Part shown: piece after piece, positions 26,725 to 36,254 of the stretch
Position numbering within the stretch: position 1 is the first letter of the stretch
How the letters are laid out: the number at the start of each line of letters is the position of its first letter
NCBI RefSeq assembly: GCF_002090115.1
Contig: NZ_BBRK01000005.1
Location: forward strand, 620,001-684,000
Length of the DNA stretch: 64,000 nucleotides
Direction of reading: 5' to 3'
From: Demequina sp. NBRC 110054
Lineage (GTDB): Bacteria > Actinomycetota > Actinomycetes > Actinomycetales > Demequinaceae
Made by a program: the position numbers and the translations under genes
Notes under the pieces: generated by a model
What the model was told of the DNA's origin: nothing
What the model saw: the letters and a program-made list of their open reading frames with translations, nothing else
Databases searched by the model: none

Positions 26725-27654
26725 TCAGAACCCGAGTCGCCCGAGCTGCTTCGGGTCGCGCTGCCACTCCTTGGCGACCTTCACGCGAAGGTCCAGGTAG
26801 ACCTTGCGACCGAGCAGCCGCTGGATGCCCTCGCGGGCGGTCGCGCCGACCTCCTTCAGACGGGAGCCCGCCTTTCCGATGACGATGCCCTTCTGGGAGT
26901 CGCGCTCGACGAACACGTGCGCGCGGATCTCGAGGATGTCACGAGACGAGGTCTCCTCGCCGGGCTCGACCATCTCCTCGACGACCACGGCGAGCGAGTG
27001 CGGGAGTTCGTCCCGCACGCCCTCGAGCGCGGCCTCACGGATGAGCTCGGCGATCATCACGTCCTCGGGCTCATCGGTGACCTCGCCAGACGGGTACAGC
27101 GGCGGCCCCTCAGGGAGGTGGCCGACGAGGACGTCGGTGAGCACGTCGACCTGGATGTCCTTGACGGAGGAGACGGGGACGATGTCGGCCCACTCCCCCA
27201 GCTGCGTCACCTCGAGCAGGTGCTCGGCGACGCGATCGCGCGGCACCTTGTCGACCTTGGTCACGATCGCGATGACGGGCGCCCGCGCCTCGGAGAGCTC
27301 GCGCGCGATCCACTTGTCGCCCGGGCCGATCTTCTCGTCGGCCGGCAGGCAGAAGCCGATCACGTCGACCTCGGCGAAGGTCTCGCGCACGAGGTCGTTG
27401 AGGCGCTCGCCGAGCAGGGTGCGGGGACGATGCAGTCCCGGGGTGTCCACGACGACCAGCTGGGCGTCGTCGCGGTTGACGATGCCGCGGATCGCGCGCC
27501 GCGTGGTCTGCGGGCGCGACGACATGATCGCGACCTTCTCCCCCACGAGCGCGTTCATGAGCGTCGACTTGCCGGCGTTGGGCCGGCCGACGAAGCACGC
27601 GAAGCCGGAGCGGTGCTCGGTCGAGCCCTCCGTGGCCTCAGAACTGTCAGTCAT
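26725..27654 (-). CDS. era: GTPase Era, ribosome assembly factor
   Basis: 309 residues. G1 GRPNAGKST near 23-31, G2 RPQTTR, G3 DTPG near 70 and G4 TKVD near 132 are intact, and the C-terminal KH domain has GIVIGKAGSRLKEVG near 259. Era binds the 3' end of 16S rRNA in 30S maturation. Its start overlaps the end of the hemolysin-type gene by eight bases. Confidence 0.96.
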   Translation of the reverse strand: MTDSSEATEGSTEHRSGFACFVGRPNAGKSTLMNALVGEKVAIMSSRPQTTRRAIRGIVNRDDAQLVVVDTPGLHRPRTLLGERLNDLVRETFAEVDVIGFCLPADEKIGPGDKWIARELSEARAPVIAIVTKVDKVPRDRVAEHLLEVTQLGEWADIVPVSSVKDIQVDVLTDVLVGHLPEGPPLYPSGEVTDEPEDVMIAELIREAALEGVRDELPHSLAVVVEEMVEPGEETSSRDILEIRAHVFVERDSQKGIVIGKAGSRLKEVGATAREGIQRLLGRKVYLDLRVKVAKEWQRDPKQLGRLGF

Positions 27655-28963
27655 CGTCGTGCTCCTTCCTGCGGGACCTGCCGGCCCTCACCGTGCGACG
27701 TTCGCCGGTGTCGGCTTCCGCCTCCTGCTCGTCGCGGCGCACCACGACGGACGTGAGCCGACGGCGTCGGCCCTCCGCGCGGTCCGCGAGCAGCTCGAGT
27801 CCGTGCGCCTTGGCGTGCGCGCCCGGGATCGGGACCTTGCCGAGCGCCTTGGTGAGGAGCCCCGCGACGGTCTCCACATCATCATCGTCGATCTCGACGT
27901 CGAACAGCTCGGCGAGCTCGTCGAGGTCCATGCGCGCGGGCACCCGGTAGACGCCCGTGGACAGCTTCTCGACCTCGGGGGCCGTGCGGTCGTGCTCGTC
28001 GACCACCTCGCCGACGATCTCCTCGAGCGCATCCTCGATCGTGACGAGCCCCGCGACGCCGCCGAACTCGTCGACCACGATGCCCATGTGGAAGACCTCG
28101 TCCTGCATGCGTCGCAGCAGATCGTCCGCGGGCAGCGACTCCGGGACGAACTCGGGCTCGCGCATGAGGTGGTCGACGGGCTCGGCGAGGCGCTCCGAGT
28201 CGTCCCACGTGTCGCGCACGCAGTCCTTGAGGTAGATGACGCCGCGCATGTCGTCGGTGCCGTCGCCGACCACGGGCACGCGCGAGTAGCCCGAGCGCAG
28301 GAACAGCAGCATCGCCTTGCGCACGGGGGTGCCCGCCTGGATGGTGATCATGTCGGTGCGGGGCACCATCACCTCGCGCACGAGGGTGTCGCCGAGGTTC
28401 ACGACCGAGCGCAGCAGCTCGGCCTCGTCGGCCTCGAGCGCGTCCTCGGCCTGCTCGACCAGGTCCTCGGCCTCGGTGAGCTCCGGATAGCTGAGCGCGG
28501 GGATGATCGCGCGGATCGGCGTCGTCAGCCAGATGAGGAACCAGGCCACGGGCGCGAGCGCGCGCAGCACGCCCTCGGGGTAGGCCTTCGCGAGGCCGCG
28601 CGGGATCGCGCGCACCACGAGCAGGGACAGAGCCGCGCCGACGCCGGCCGCCGCCGTGACGACCAGGCCCCAGCTCCAGTCGAGGCCGTCCGCGATCTCC
28701 CATGCGATGAAGGCCCAGCTCACGAGCGCGAAGGCCTCGAGCAGGGAGTAGACCACGGACGATGCGGCATCGGCGTGGTCGGGCAGGGCGGCCAGCTTCG
28801 CGGCCGAGGTGGGGCGCCCGTCGGGACGCCGCGATGCCTCGATCTCGCGCTCGCGCGCGTACGGCACCTGCTCGATCGCCGCGACGACCGCGTGCATGAC
28901 GGCGGCGCCGAGCGCGGCGACCACCACCAGCCCGATGAGGGTCGCCCAGGGGAAGGCCTCCAT
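27647..28963 (-). CDS. CorC/HlyC-type membrane protein with CBS domains
   Basis: 438 residues. An N-terminal membrane domain (DUF21/CNNM type, four segments up to about 165), then the [23 protein letters not shown] hallmark, a CBS pair (about 190-310) with [24 protein letters not shown], and a CorC_HlyC domain. The C-terminal 30 residues are highly charged. The family is linked to magnesium or cobalt efflux; the name hemolysin is historical. It lies between ybeY and era, the usual order. Confidence 0.92.
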   Translation of the reverse strand: MEAFPWATLIGLVVVAALGAAVMHAVVAAIEQVPYAREREIEASRRPDGRPTSAAKLAALPDHADAASSVVYSLLEAFALVSWAFIAWEIADGLDWSWGLVVTAAAGVGAALSLLVVRAIPRGLAKAYPEGVLRALAPVAWFLIWLTTPIRAIIPALSYPELTEAEDLVEQAEDALEADEAELLRSVVNLGDTLVREVMVPRTDMITIQAGTPVRKAMLLFLRSGYSRVPVVGDGTDDMRGVIYLKDCVRDTWDDSERLAEPVDHLMREPEFVPESLPADDLLRRMQDEVFHMGIVVDEFGGVAGLVTIEDALEEIVGEVVDEHDRTAPEVEKLSTGVYRVPARMDLDELAELFDVEIDDDDVETVAGLLTKALGKVPIPGAHAKAHGLELLADRAEGRRRRLTSVVVRRDEQEAEADTGERRTVRAGRSRRKEHDDD

Positions 28964-28983
28964 CTAGCGGATCACCGGCGCCG

Positions 28984-29439
28984 TCACGCGCCGCGGCTCG
29001 CGAGGAACGTGAGCAGGAGGCGCCGCTGCAGCGCGAACATCTCCTTCTCCTCCTCGGGCTCCACGTGGTCGTAGCCGAGCAGGTGCAGGATGCCGTGCGT
29101 GGTGAGCAGCAGCATCTCCTCCTCGGCGGTGTGACCGGCCTTGACCGCCTGGTCGGCCGCGACCGGGGGGCACACGACGATGTCGCCGAGCAGCCCCGCG
29201 GGCGTCGGATCCTCCGCGGTGCCGGGACGCAGCTCGTCCATCGGGAAGCTCAGGACGTCGGTGGGGCCGGGCTCGTCCATCCACTGGATGTGGAGCTGCT
29301 CCATCGCGGCCTCGTCGACGAACATGATCGCGAGCTCCGCCTCCTCGGCGACGTGCATCTCGCGCAGCACGAACTGCGCGAGCTCGGCGAACTCGATCTC
29401 ATCGACCTCGGCGTCGGTCTCGTTGTTGACCTCGATCAC
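28984..29439 (-). CDS. ybeY: rRNA maturation endoribonuclease YbeY
   Basis: 151 residues. The zinc site [12 protein letters not shown] (H3xH5xH) is near 113-124. YbeY works in 16S rRNA 3' end processing and ribosome quality control. GTG 29439 overlaps the phoH stop by four bases, and the product begins MIEVNNET as in relatives. Confidence 0.95.
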   Translation of the reverse strand: MIEVNNETDAEVDEIEFAELAQFVLREMHVAEEAELAIMFVDEAAMEQLHIQWMDEPGPTDVLSFPMDELRPGTAEDPTPAGLLGDIVVCPPVAADQAVKAGHTAEEEMLLLTTHGILHLLGYDHVEPEEEKEMFALQRRLLLTFLASRGA

Positions 29440-30584
29440 TCGTCGTCCTCCTGCGTGCGGGCGGTCTGCTGGGCGCGGCCGGACTCCTGGGCACGGGGCG
29501 CGCGGTCGCGGCGCTCACGCCCGTTGCGGTCATGGGTGTCGCGGCGCTCGAACCGTCGCTGCTGTCCGACGGGGCGGTCGCCCCTGCCGTCGTCCTCCTT
29601 GGCCGCGTACGCGTTGATGATGTCGCTCACGAGCCGGTGGCGCACGACGTCGTCGGCACCGAGCCTGCAGAAGGCGATGTCGTCGACGCCCGCGAGGATC
29701 TCGCTCGCGGCGCGCAGCCCGGACTGCGTCCCCCCTGGCAGATCGACCTGGGTCACGTCTCCGGTGACCACCATCGTGGCGCCGAAGCCGAGCCGCGTGA
29801 GGAACATCTTCATCTGCTCACGCGTGGTGTTCTGCGCCTCGTCGAGGATGATGAAAGCGTCGTTGAGGGTGCGTCCGCGCATGTACGCGAGCGGGGCCAC
29901 CTCGATCGTGCCTGCCTCCATGAGGCGCGGGATCGACTCGGGGTCGATCATGTCGTGCAGCGCGTCGTAGAGCGGTCGCAGGTACGGGTCGATCTTGTCG
30001 TTGAGCGAGCCCGGCAGGAAGCCGAGCCGCTCCCCCGCCTCGACGGCGGGACGGGTCAGGACGATGCGGTTGACGCGCTTCGCCTGGAGGGCCGCCACGG
30101 CCTGCGCCATCGCGAGGTAGGTCTTGCCCGTGCCGGCGGGGCCGATGCCGAACGTGATCGTGTGGTTCTCGATCGCCGTCACGTACTCAGCCTGGCCCGC
30201 GGTGCGGGGACGGATCGTCCGGCCGCGCGTGGACAGGATGGAGCGCGCGAGCACGTCCTTGGGGCGCTCGGAGGCCTTGCCCGCCGTCGCGGCGGCCGCC
30301 GCGGAGGCCACTCCCTGAACGCTGCGCAGCATGCGGACGGACTCGCGTGCGATGTCCGGCGTGAGCGGGACGCCCGCCGCGAGCACCGAGCGGAGCTCAT
30401 CGACCGCGGTCGCCGCCGAGGCGACCTGCGCGTCGTCGCCACTCAGGGTGATCCTGTTCCCCCGGACATGGATGTCCACGTCGGGGTAGGCGCTCTCGAC
30501 CTCGCGGATCACCGCGTCCCCGCTGCCGAGCAGCTCGGGCATCGTGGCGGCGTCCTCGACGAGGATCTCGCGGGTCGCGCTCAC
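29436..30584 (-). CDS. phoH: PhoH-family ATPase
   Basis: 382 residues. A KH-like N-terminal domain ([20 protein letters not shown]) precedes the P-loop ATPase with [11 protein letters not shown] near 147-157, [15 protein letters not shown] and the Walker B region [10 protein letters not shown] near 246. The last 50 residues are a basic, Arg/Gln/Asp-rich tail. The family is linked to RNA metabolism together with YbeY. GTG 30584 overlaps the HIT gene stop (GTGA) and follows GGGAG. Confidence 0.93.
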   Translation of the reverse strand: MSATREILVEDAATMPELLGSGDAVIREVESAYPDVDIHVRGNRITLSGDDAQVASAATAVDELRSVLAAGVPLTPDIARESVRMLRSVQGVASAAAAATAGKASERPKDVLARSILSTRGRTIRPRTAGQAEYVTAIENHTITFGIGPAGTGKTYLAMAQAVAALQAKRVNRIVLTRPAVEAGERLGFLPGSLNDKIDPYLRPLYDALHDMIDPESIPRLMEAGTIEVAPLAYMRGRTLNDAFIILDEAQNTTREQMKMFLTRLGFGATMVVTGDVTQVDLPGGTQSGLRAASEILAGVDDIAFCRLGADDVVRHRLVSDIINAYAAKEDDGRGDRPVGQQRRFERRDTHDRNGRERRDRAPRAQESGRAQQTARTQEDDE

Positions 30585-30919
30585 GCAGGCTCCCATCCGA
30601 GGGTCGCGCCGCCGAGCACGTGGCCGTGCGCGTGGAAGACGCTCTGGCCGGCCTCCGGCCCCGTGTTGAAGATCCATCGGTACTGGCCGCCGCACTCGGT
30701 GTCGGCGATGCCCTGCGCCATCGTGGCCATCTCCGCGAGGAGGCCCGGGTCCGCCTGCGCGACCTCGGCGACGTTCTCGAGGTGGCTGCGGGGCACGACG
30801 AGCACGTGCACGGGGGCCTTCGGCGCGACGTCGCGGAACGCGACGCAGGTGTCGTTCTCGGCGAGGATGTCCGCGGGGATCTCGCCCGCGACGATGCGGC
30901 AGAAAAGGCAATCGGTCAT
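30581..30919 (-). CDS. HIT-family nucleotide hydrolase
   Basis: 112 residues. The active-site His triad is in FHAHGHVLGG near 95-104, and the zinc-type N-terminus CLFCRIVAGEIPA is typical of the HinT/PKCI branch, which hydrolyses nucleoside phosphoramidates such as AMP-lysine. A -10-like TACGCT (30926-30931) lies 6 nt before the ATG, so it can start its own leaderless message. Confidence 0.93.
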   Translation of the reverse strand: MTDCLFCRIVAGEIPADILAENDTCVAFRDVAPKAPVHVLVVPRSHLENVAEVAQADPGLLAEMATMAQGIADTECGGQYRWIFNTGPEAGQSVFHAHGHVLGGATLGWEPA

Positions 30920-30960
30920 GACACCAGCGTAGGACGTGCGGCCGACATTCGCGTGCGCCC

Positions 30961-31707
30961 TCACCAGGTGCGACGCAGCGCCGCAAGCGCCGTGATACCG
31001 GCCGGCCCCGCGGTCGAGGCGCGGAGCACGTGCGGGCCGAGCAGCACGGCCTCGGCGCCCGCGTCGACGAGGGCCGCGACCTCGTCGTCCGAGACGCCCC
31101 CCTCGGGCCCGACGATGAAGGTCACCGGCTGGGAAGCATCGTCCCAGGACAATGAGGTGAGCGGCTGAGCCGCGACCTCGTGGAGCACGAGGACGCGCTC
31201 GCCGGCCGCCACGGCCTCCCTCACGCGCGCGACGAGCCCCCGGGTCGTGACGACCGGGTCCACCGTCGGCAGCACCGCGCGGCGGCTCTGCTTCATGGCC
31301 GCGAGCGCGAGCGCGTCCCACTTCGCTCGCGCCTTCTCGGCCTTGGGCCCGCGCCACTGCACGATCGACCGGTCGGCCTGCCAGGGCACGACCGTCGTGA
31401 TACCGAGCTCGACCGCGGATTCGACGGCCTGCTCGTCGCGGCCGCCCTTCGCGAGCGCCTGGACGAGCGTCACCGCGGGGTCGCGATCCTCGAGGACCTC
31501 CTCGACCCGGATGGTGACCCGCCCCTCGGCGACCTCGACGATCGGGCCGCGAGCGCGTCGTCCATGTCCGTCGACAAGGTCCAGCACCTCGCCGGCCGCG
31601 CGCCGCTGGACGGTGCCCGCGTGCCGTGCCTCCGCGCCGTCGAGCGCGAGCGGCTCGCCGACCGTCGCCTTGGACGCGGCGGGGCACAGGAAGACGGGAG
31701 CGGTCAC
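30961..31707 (-). CDS. rsmE: 16S rRNA m3U1498 methyltransferase
   Basis: 248 residues. An N-terminal PUA-like part is followed by the SPOUT knot fold with TLVQALAKGGRDEQAVESAVELG and the SAM-binding knot VGPEGGVSDDEV near 196-207, ending LGPHVLRASTAG. It methylates U1498 in the 30S subunit. A TAGATT hexamer (31714-31719) lies 6 nt before GTG 31707, inside the end of the neighbouring gene. Confidence 0.95.
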   Translation of the reverse strand: MTAPVFLCPAASKATVGEPLALDGAEARHAGTVQRRAAGEVLDLVDGHGRRARGPIVEVAEGRVTIRVEEVLEDRDPAVTLVQALAKGGRDEQAVESAVELGITTVVPWQADRSIVQWRGPKAEKARAKWDALALAAMKQSRRAVLPTVDPVVTTRGLVARVREAVAAGERVLVLHEVAAQPLTSLSWDDASQPVTFIVGPEGGVSDDEVAALVDAGAEAVLLGPHVLRASTAGPAGITALAALRRTW

Positions 31708-31716
31708 AGCCCGAAT

Positions 31717-32403
31717 CTACAGTCCGAGCGCCTTCTGCTTCGCTGCGGAGAACTCCTCGTCAGTGAGCACGCCCGCCGCGTGGAGTTCGGCGAGCTTCTG
31801 TAGCCTGCCGATCGCGTCATCACCGGCGCTGACTTGCGCTGCCGGCGTGCTTGAGGATGGCGCGGCCTGCATCGTCGGGAGTTGGCCGGAGTAGTTCACG
31901 TGCTGCGTGTTCTCCTTGGTGCGAAGGCGATTCCGCGCCTCCAGCGACACCCGGTTGATGGCCTCCACCCCACCGCGGAAGTCACGGACGTCCTCGAGGA
32001 GCACCTGTTCGCGAGTCCCGCCGGAACGTACGGCGAAGAGCTTGATGGTCCCGACGCCGCGCGCCTTCTGGGTCATCGATTGCATCGCGTCCACATCGTG
32101 AATCTCGTGCGTGGCGATCTGCTGCGCGCGAGTGGACAACGCCCCCTTCTCGAAGAACAGGAATTCCTCGGTGAGACGGTAGCGACCCGCACCGATGCCG
32201 CTCAGGGGTTGTCCCACTGCACTCCAGACGGCTCCGGCGTCGGCAGAGTTGGCGCCTTGCATCGCCTGACCCTCCATGCCACCAAACTTCTGCGCATACT
32301 CGTCCGCGTAGTGCTCCGTCCAGGCCTGACCGTCCCAATAGCGCTGCCGCCCCGAGCCGTCGTCGTACCAACCTGCGGGCGTCGCACCCATACCCTCAGT
32401 CAT
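31717..32403 (-). CDS. DUF2510-PH-SHOCT domain protein
   Basis: 228 residues. The order is DUF2510 (PAGWYDDGSGRQRYWDGQAW, about 8-28), a bacterial PH-like domain (about 70-165) and a C-terminal SHOCT helix pair (GRLQKLAELHAAGVLTDEEF, about 199-218). These modules occur in actinobacterial proteins tied to the membrane or to other complexes; the role is unknown. Base composition is visibly lower in G+C than the neighbours, a hint of recent transfer. TAGAAT (32411-32416) stands 7 nt before the ATG, a clear leaderless promoter. Confidence 0.85.
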   Translation of the reverse strand: MTEGMGATPAGWYDDGSGRQRYWDGQAWTEHYADEYAQKFGGMEGQAMQGANSADAGAVWSAVGQPLSGIGAGRYRLTEEFLFFEKGALSTRAQQIATHEIHDVDAMQSMTQKARGVGTIKLFAVRSGGTREQVLLEDVRDFRGGVEAINRVSLEARNRLRTKENTQHVNYSGQLPTMQAAPSSSTPAAQVSAGDDAIGRLQKLAELHAAGVLTDEEFSAAKQKALGL

Positions 32404-32580
32404 GAGAGCGATTCTATCCGGAAGAGCAGCACATCTAGGTATGCACACGGAGGCGCTCGCCAGGCGCCGAGGCACGCCGAAGAGAATCGGCGCGGGGCGC
32501 ACCTCCGTCATCGGCGCAGCGTGCGGCTCCGCGTCCCTGGGGCGCACGCGTACGGATCGTCGCGAACGCCCAACGCGGCG

Positions 32581-33339
32581 CTATGCCGCTGCGCCTTCGG
32601 CGCGCACTCCGATCGCCCTGCGCGACAGGGTGTTCGCGCCCACGACCGCGACGGGCATCGCGAGGAGCGTGCCCAACGGCAGCAGGAAGATCAGGAAGAT
32701 GAACGTGCCGAACAGATAGGCGGTGGCGCGCACGGGACGCAGCGCAGTGATGCGGTCGCGCCGCGCGATGACACCCCTGCACGCCATGGGGTACGCGGTG
32801 AGCTCGAGGGCCAGCATGCGTCCGCCCAGGACGGCCGAGGCGAGGAACGCGGCGACGGTCCCTGCCACGGGGATGAGTCCGAGCAGGGCGGTCACGGCGA
32901 GGATCCCGAGCGACGTGGCCAGCGTGACGAGCCCCTCGACCATCCCCCTGCTGAGGGACCCGGTCCATGCCTCGTCGACGTTGACCGCCTCGATCCCGTC
33001 CCGCTCGTCGAGGTGTCGCGACAGGTACTCGAAGAACGGCTGCCCGATGATCAGCGCGATCGTGGTGAACATCAGCACCGCGACCACCGAGCCGCCGACG
33101 ATGACGAGCACCGTGAGGAGCGCGGACAGCGTGCGGCCCAGCGTGCCGTCCAGACCGGTGGCGTCGAGGATCAGATCCTCGACGCTCGGCGAGACGACGA
33201 GCAGCGTGACGATGAGGGCGGCGATCAGGACGCCCGACAGAAGCGCGGGAAGCGCGCCGACGAGCATCACCTTCGGGTCGGTGAGCCACGCGCGGAAGCT
33301 GACCAGGACGAGCCTGATCGCCTCGCGCGCGCTGTCCAT
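32581..33339 (-). CDS. EI24/CysZ-like membrane protein
   Basis: 252 residues with about six membrane segments. Blocks FRAWLTDPKVMLVGALPAL near the start and GGRMLALELTAYPMACRGV later fit the EI24 domain family. CysZ members carry sulfate; most actinobacterial members are uncharacterised, so the function is open. It lies downstream of dnaJ by 20 nt and is probably co-transcribed with hrcA-dnaJ. Confidence 0.82.
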   Translation of the reverse strand: MDSAREAIRLVLVSFRAWLTDPKVMLVGALPALLSGVLIAALIVTLLVVSPSVEDLILDATGLDGTLGRTLSALLTVLVIVGGSVVAVLMFTTIALIIGQPFFEYLSRHLDERDGIEAVNVDEAWTGSLSRGMVEGLVTLATSLGILAVTALLGLIPVAGTVAAFLASAVLGGRMLALELTAYPMACRGVIARRDRITALRPVRATAYLFGTFIFLIFLLPLGTLLAMPVAVVGANTLSRRAIGVRAEGAAA

Positions 33340-33359
33340 GAGCCGAGAGGTCCTGAGGC

Positions 33360-34496
33360 CTAGCCGCGACCCATGAAGGCGTCCTTGAGGCGCGAGAACA
33401 CGCCTCCGCCGATCGGGGCCAGGCGAGCCTCGGGCATCTCCTCGCCGCGGAGCTTCGCGAGCGTGGTCAGCAGCTCGTGCTGCTCGTCCGTGAGGTCGGT
33501 CGGCGTGAGCACGTCGAGGTGCACGAACAGGTCGCCGCGACCCGGGCGCTGCAGACGGCCCACTCCGAGCCCCTTGAGACGCACGGTGTGACCCGAGTGC
33601 GTGCCCTGGGGGACGTCGACCTCCTGCGCGCCGTCGAACGTGTCGACCGTGAGCACCGTGCCGAGCGCGGCCGCGGTCATCGGCACCTCGAGGGTGCAGT
33701 GCAGGTCGTCACCGCGGCGCTCGAAGGTCTTGTGCGCCTTCTCGCGGATCTCGACGTAGAGGTCGCCCTTGGGGCCACCGCCGACACCCGCGTCGCCCAT
33801 GTGCGGCAGGCGGATGCGCGTGCCGGTCTCGACGCCCGCGGGGATGTCGACCTTGATCGTGTGGCGCGAGTGCGTCCGACCGCGGCCCGCGCAGTCGGGG
33901 CACGGCGAGGAGATGATCGTGCCGAAGCCGCCGCAGTCGGGGCACGGCGAGGTGGTCATGACGTTGCCGAGCAGCGAGCGCGCGACGCGCTGCACCTGCC
34001 CCTGGCCGCGACAGGTCGCGCACGTCGTGGGCTGGGTGCCGGGCGCGCAGCACGAGCCCGAGCACGTCGAGCACACGTCGGCGAGGTCCGCCACGACCTC
34101 GTGATTCACGCCGAACACGGCCTCCTCGAGGCTCACCTCGACCCCCACGAGCTGGTCGCCGCCGCGCTGCACGCGCGACTGCGGGCCGCGCTGCTGGCCG
34201 CCGAACGGGCTGCCGCCGCCGAAGAAGGACTCGAAGATGTCCTCGAAGCCGAAGCCCTGGGCGCCGCCCTGCGCGCCGCCGCCACCGCCGCGCGGGTCGA
34301 CACCGCGGTCGTACATGGCCTTCTTCTCGGGGTTCGACAGCACCTCGTAGGCGGCGCCGACCTCCTTGAAGCGCTCCTCGCCGTCGGGGCCGGCAACGTC
34401 CGGGTGAAGCTCGCGCGCGAGCTTGCGATAAGCCTTCTTGATCTCGGCCTCGCTGGCGTTCCTGTCAACGCCGAGGACTGCGTAGTAGTCGTTCAA
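33360..34496 (-). CDS. dnaJ: chaperone DnaJ
   Basis: 378 residues. J domain with HPD at 31-33, a Gly-rich linker (about 72-110), four Cys pairs (CSTC, CATC, CPDC, CPDC) that hold two zinc ions, and the C-terminal substrate domains. It delivers clients to DnaK and stimulates its ATPase. The start is TTG 34496 overlapping the hrcA stop (TTGA), preceded by AAGGTGG. This is the second actinobacterial dnaJ, paired with hrcA instead of dnaK-grpE. Confidence 0.95.
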   Translation of the reverse strand: MNDYYAVLGVDRNASEAEIKKAYRKLARELHPDVAGPDGEERFKEVGAAYEVLSNPEKKAMYDRGVDPRGGGGGAQGGAQGFGFEDIFESFFGGGSPFGGQQRGPQSRVQRGGDQLVGVEVSLEEAVFGVNHEVVADLADVCSTCSGSCCAPGTQPTTCATCRGQGQVQRVARSLLGNVMTTSPCPDCGGFGTIISSPCPDCAGRGRTHSRHTIKVDIPAGVETGTRIRLPHMGDAGVGGGPKGDLYVEIREKAHKTFERRGDDLHCTLEVPMTAAALGTVLTVDTFDGAQEVDVPQGTHSGHTVRLKGLGVGRLQRPGRGDLFVHLDVLTPTDLTDEQHELLTTLAKLRGEEMPEARLAPIGGGVFSRLKDAFMGRG

Positions 34497-35500
34497 GAAT
34501 CAACCACCTTGGAGAGGTATCGGGCGACCGCGCGCACCGCGGCCATGGTCGAGGGATAGTCCATGCGGGTGGGGCCGAGGGCCCCGAGCAGGGACACGGA
34601 GGGGCCGCTGCCATAGCCGGCGGCGACGATCGAGGTGCGTGCGAGCGCCTCGTTCTGAGTCTCATGGCCGATGCGCACCGCGACGTCGGAATCGCCCGCG
34701 GTCATCTCGTGGAGGAGGCGCAGGAGCACGACCTGCTCCTCGAGGGCGTCGAGCACCGGTCCGATCGCGTCGGCCTGGAGGTCGCTGCCGCGCGCGAGGT
34801 TCGACGTGCCGGCGAACACGACGCGCTGCACGGCACCGCCGTACGCGGCCTGCATGATGGCCTGGACGACGGGCGCGGCCCACGCGGGCTGGCCCGCACG
34901 ATCCGCCCAGGCGTCGAGCGCGGGCTCGAGGGCCGACGGCACGCGGCCGACGGCGAGCTCGTTGATCTCGCGGACGGCCCGGTCGACCTCCTCCTGCCGC
35001 ACGGGAGTGGTGAGCGCGACGTTCGACTGCTCGACGCGCGCGTCGGCACTGATGACCACGACGAGGATCCGGTCGAGGCCGAGCACCACGAGCTCGACGC
35101 GGCGCACCGCGCTCTCGCGCAGGGACGGGTACTGGACCACCGCGACCTGCTGCGTCAGCTGGCTGAGCATGCGCACCGAGCGCTCGATCACGTCGTCGAG
35201 GTCGACGGCGTCGGAGAGGAAGGTGCTGATGGCACGCTTGTGGCTGTCGGGCAGGGCCATGTGGGCCAGGTAGTCCACGAACGAGCGGTAGCCGGCGTCC
35301 GTCGGGATGCGTCCCGCGGAGGTGTGCGGCTGCGCGATGAGCCCCTCCTCCTCGAGGATCGCCATGTCGTTGCGGATCGTCGCGGGAGAGACACCGAGAC
35401 CGGTGCGGGCCGCGAGCGCCTTCGAGCCGATGGGCTCCGAGGTCTCGACGTACCCCTCGACGATCGCGCGCAGCACGGCATGCCTGCGCTCCTCCGTCAT
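34493..35500 (-). CDS. hrcA: heat-inducible transcription repressor HrcA
   Basis: 335 residues. The winged helix is in MTEERRHAVLRAIVEGYVETSEPIGSKALA ... SPATIRNDMAILEEEGLI, followed by the GAF-like domain with GLGVSP and HTSAGRIPTDAGYRSFVD. It binds CIRCE and represses chaperone genes until heat or misfolding inactivates it. ATG 35500 is chosen because the family begins there and GGGAGGTGG precedes it; the open frame runs on through the CIRCE element. A CIRCE lies 25 nt upstream, so it controls itself and dnaJ. Confidence 0.95.
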   Translation of the reverse strand: MTEERRHAVLRAIVEGYVETSEPIGSKALAARTGLGVSPATIRNDMAILEEEGLIAQPHTSAGRIPTDAGYRSFVDYLAHMALPDSHKRAISTFLSDAVDLDDVIERSVRMLSQLTQQVAVVQYPSLRESAVRRVELVVLGLDRILVVVISADARVEQSNVALTTPVRQEEVDRAVREINELAVGRVPSALEPALDAWADRAGQPAWAAPVVQAIMQAAYGGAVQRVVFAGTSNLARGSDLQADAIGPVLDALEEQVVLLRLLHEMTAGDSDVAVRIGHETQNEALARTSIVAAGYGSGPSVSLLGALGPTRMDYPSTMAAVRAVARYLSKVVDS

Positions 35501-35524
35501 GCCGTTCCACCTCCCGTGATCTCG

Positions 35525-35551
35525 CTGGCACTCTCGGTTCGTGAGTGCCAA
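35525..35551. promoter_or_regulatory. CIRCE element, HrcA operator
   Basis: Two 9-nt arms (CTGGCACTC and GAGTGCCAA on the plus strand) around a 9-nt spacer, the standard CIRCE layout. A minus-strand TAGAAT hexamer abuts it (35551-35556), so the transcript of hrcA-dnaJ would begin within the element. Confidence 0.92.
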
Positions 35552-35780
35552 TTCTAGCGTCGCCGCTCCACCGCCTCCACGAGCCGCAACACGATGGTGA
35601 CGCCTCACCTTCCGCGAACGAAGTGTCACTCACTGCCATTACCGGATGTTCATGCACAAAAGGCCCGGTGATCGCTAGATTGGACGTGTCGGCGAACGCC
35701 CGGGGGACCTGTTCGACGCCCGGGACCGTGACGCCGGCCAGAGCGCACCATATGTCCCAACAATCGAAGTGGTGAAACCG

Positions 35781-36164
35781 ATGTCAACGACTCCTCCTCC
35801 CCCGCCGCCCGTGTCGCCGACGCCGCAGCCGGGAAACCCGATGTCCGAGAGCGATGAGCGCCTGTACGCGACGCTCGGCCACGCCGGCATCATCCTGTTC
35901 GGCTTCGTGCCGCCCCTCATCGTGTGGCTGATCGGCAAGGACCGCTCGGCCTTCGTCGACAGCCAGGGCAAGGAGGCGCTGAACTTCTCCATCCTGATGG
36001 TGATCGGCCAGATCATCGGCTGGGCTACCAGCATCATCTTCATCGGCTTCCTGATCCTTCTCGCCGTCTTCGTGGTGACCCTGGTCTTCTGCATCCAGGC
36101 GGCCATCGCGGTGAACAAGGGCGAGGACTACCGGTACCCGTTCAACTGGCGCATCATCAAGTAA
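35781..36164 (+). CDS. DUF4870 membrane protein
   Basis: 127 residues. A Pro-rich start (STTPPPPPPVSPTPQPG) leads into three or four membrane segments with the family pattern ERLYATLGHAGIILFGFVPPLIVWLIGKDRSAFVDSQGKEALNF. DUF4870/Tic20-like proteins have no known function. A TAGATT hexamer at 35676-35681 would give a leader of about 90 nt. GTG 35769 is a possible earlier start. The 280-nt gap from the hrcA start holds CIRCE and this leader only. Confidence 0.82.
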   Translation: MSTTPPPPPPVSPTPQPGNPMSESDERLYATLGHAGIILFGFVPPLIVWLIGKDRSAFVDSQGKEALNFSILMVIGQIIGWATSIIFIGFLILLAVFVVTLVFCIQAAIAVNKGEDYRYPFNWRIIK

Positions 36165-36192
36165 CGCTCAGGGTTCACCCCGAGCGCACAAT

Positions 36193-36231
36193 CAGGGCCC
36201 CGCTCCTTCTCCGGAGGGATGCGGGGCCCTG
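36193..36231 (+). terminator. terminator after the first DUF4870 gene
   Basis: CAGGGCCCCGC and GCGGGGCCCTG pair perfectly over 11 bp around 17 nt, 28 nt after the stop codon and just before the second DUF4870 gene. Confidence 0.75.
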
Positions 36232-36254
36232 TCGCGTCGTGGGACCGTGAGGAC

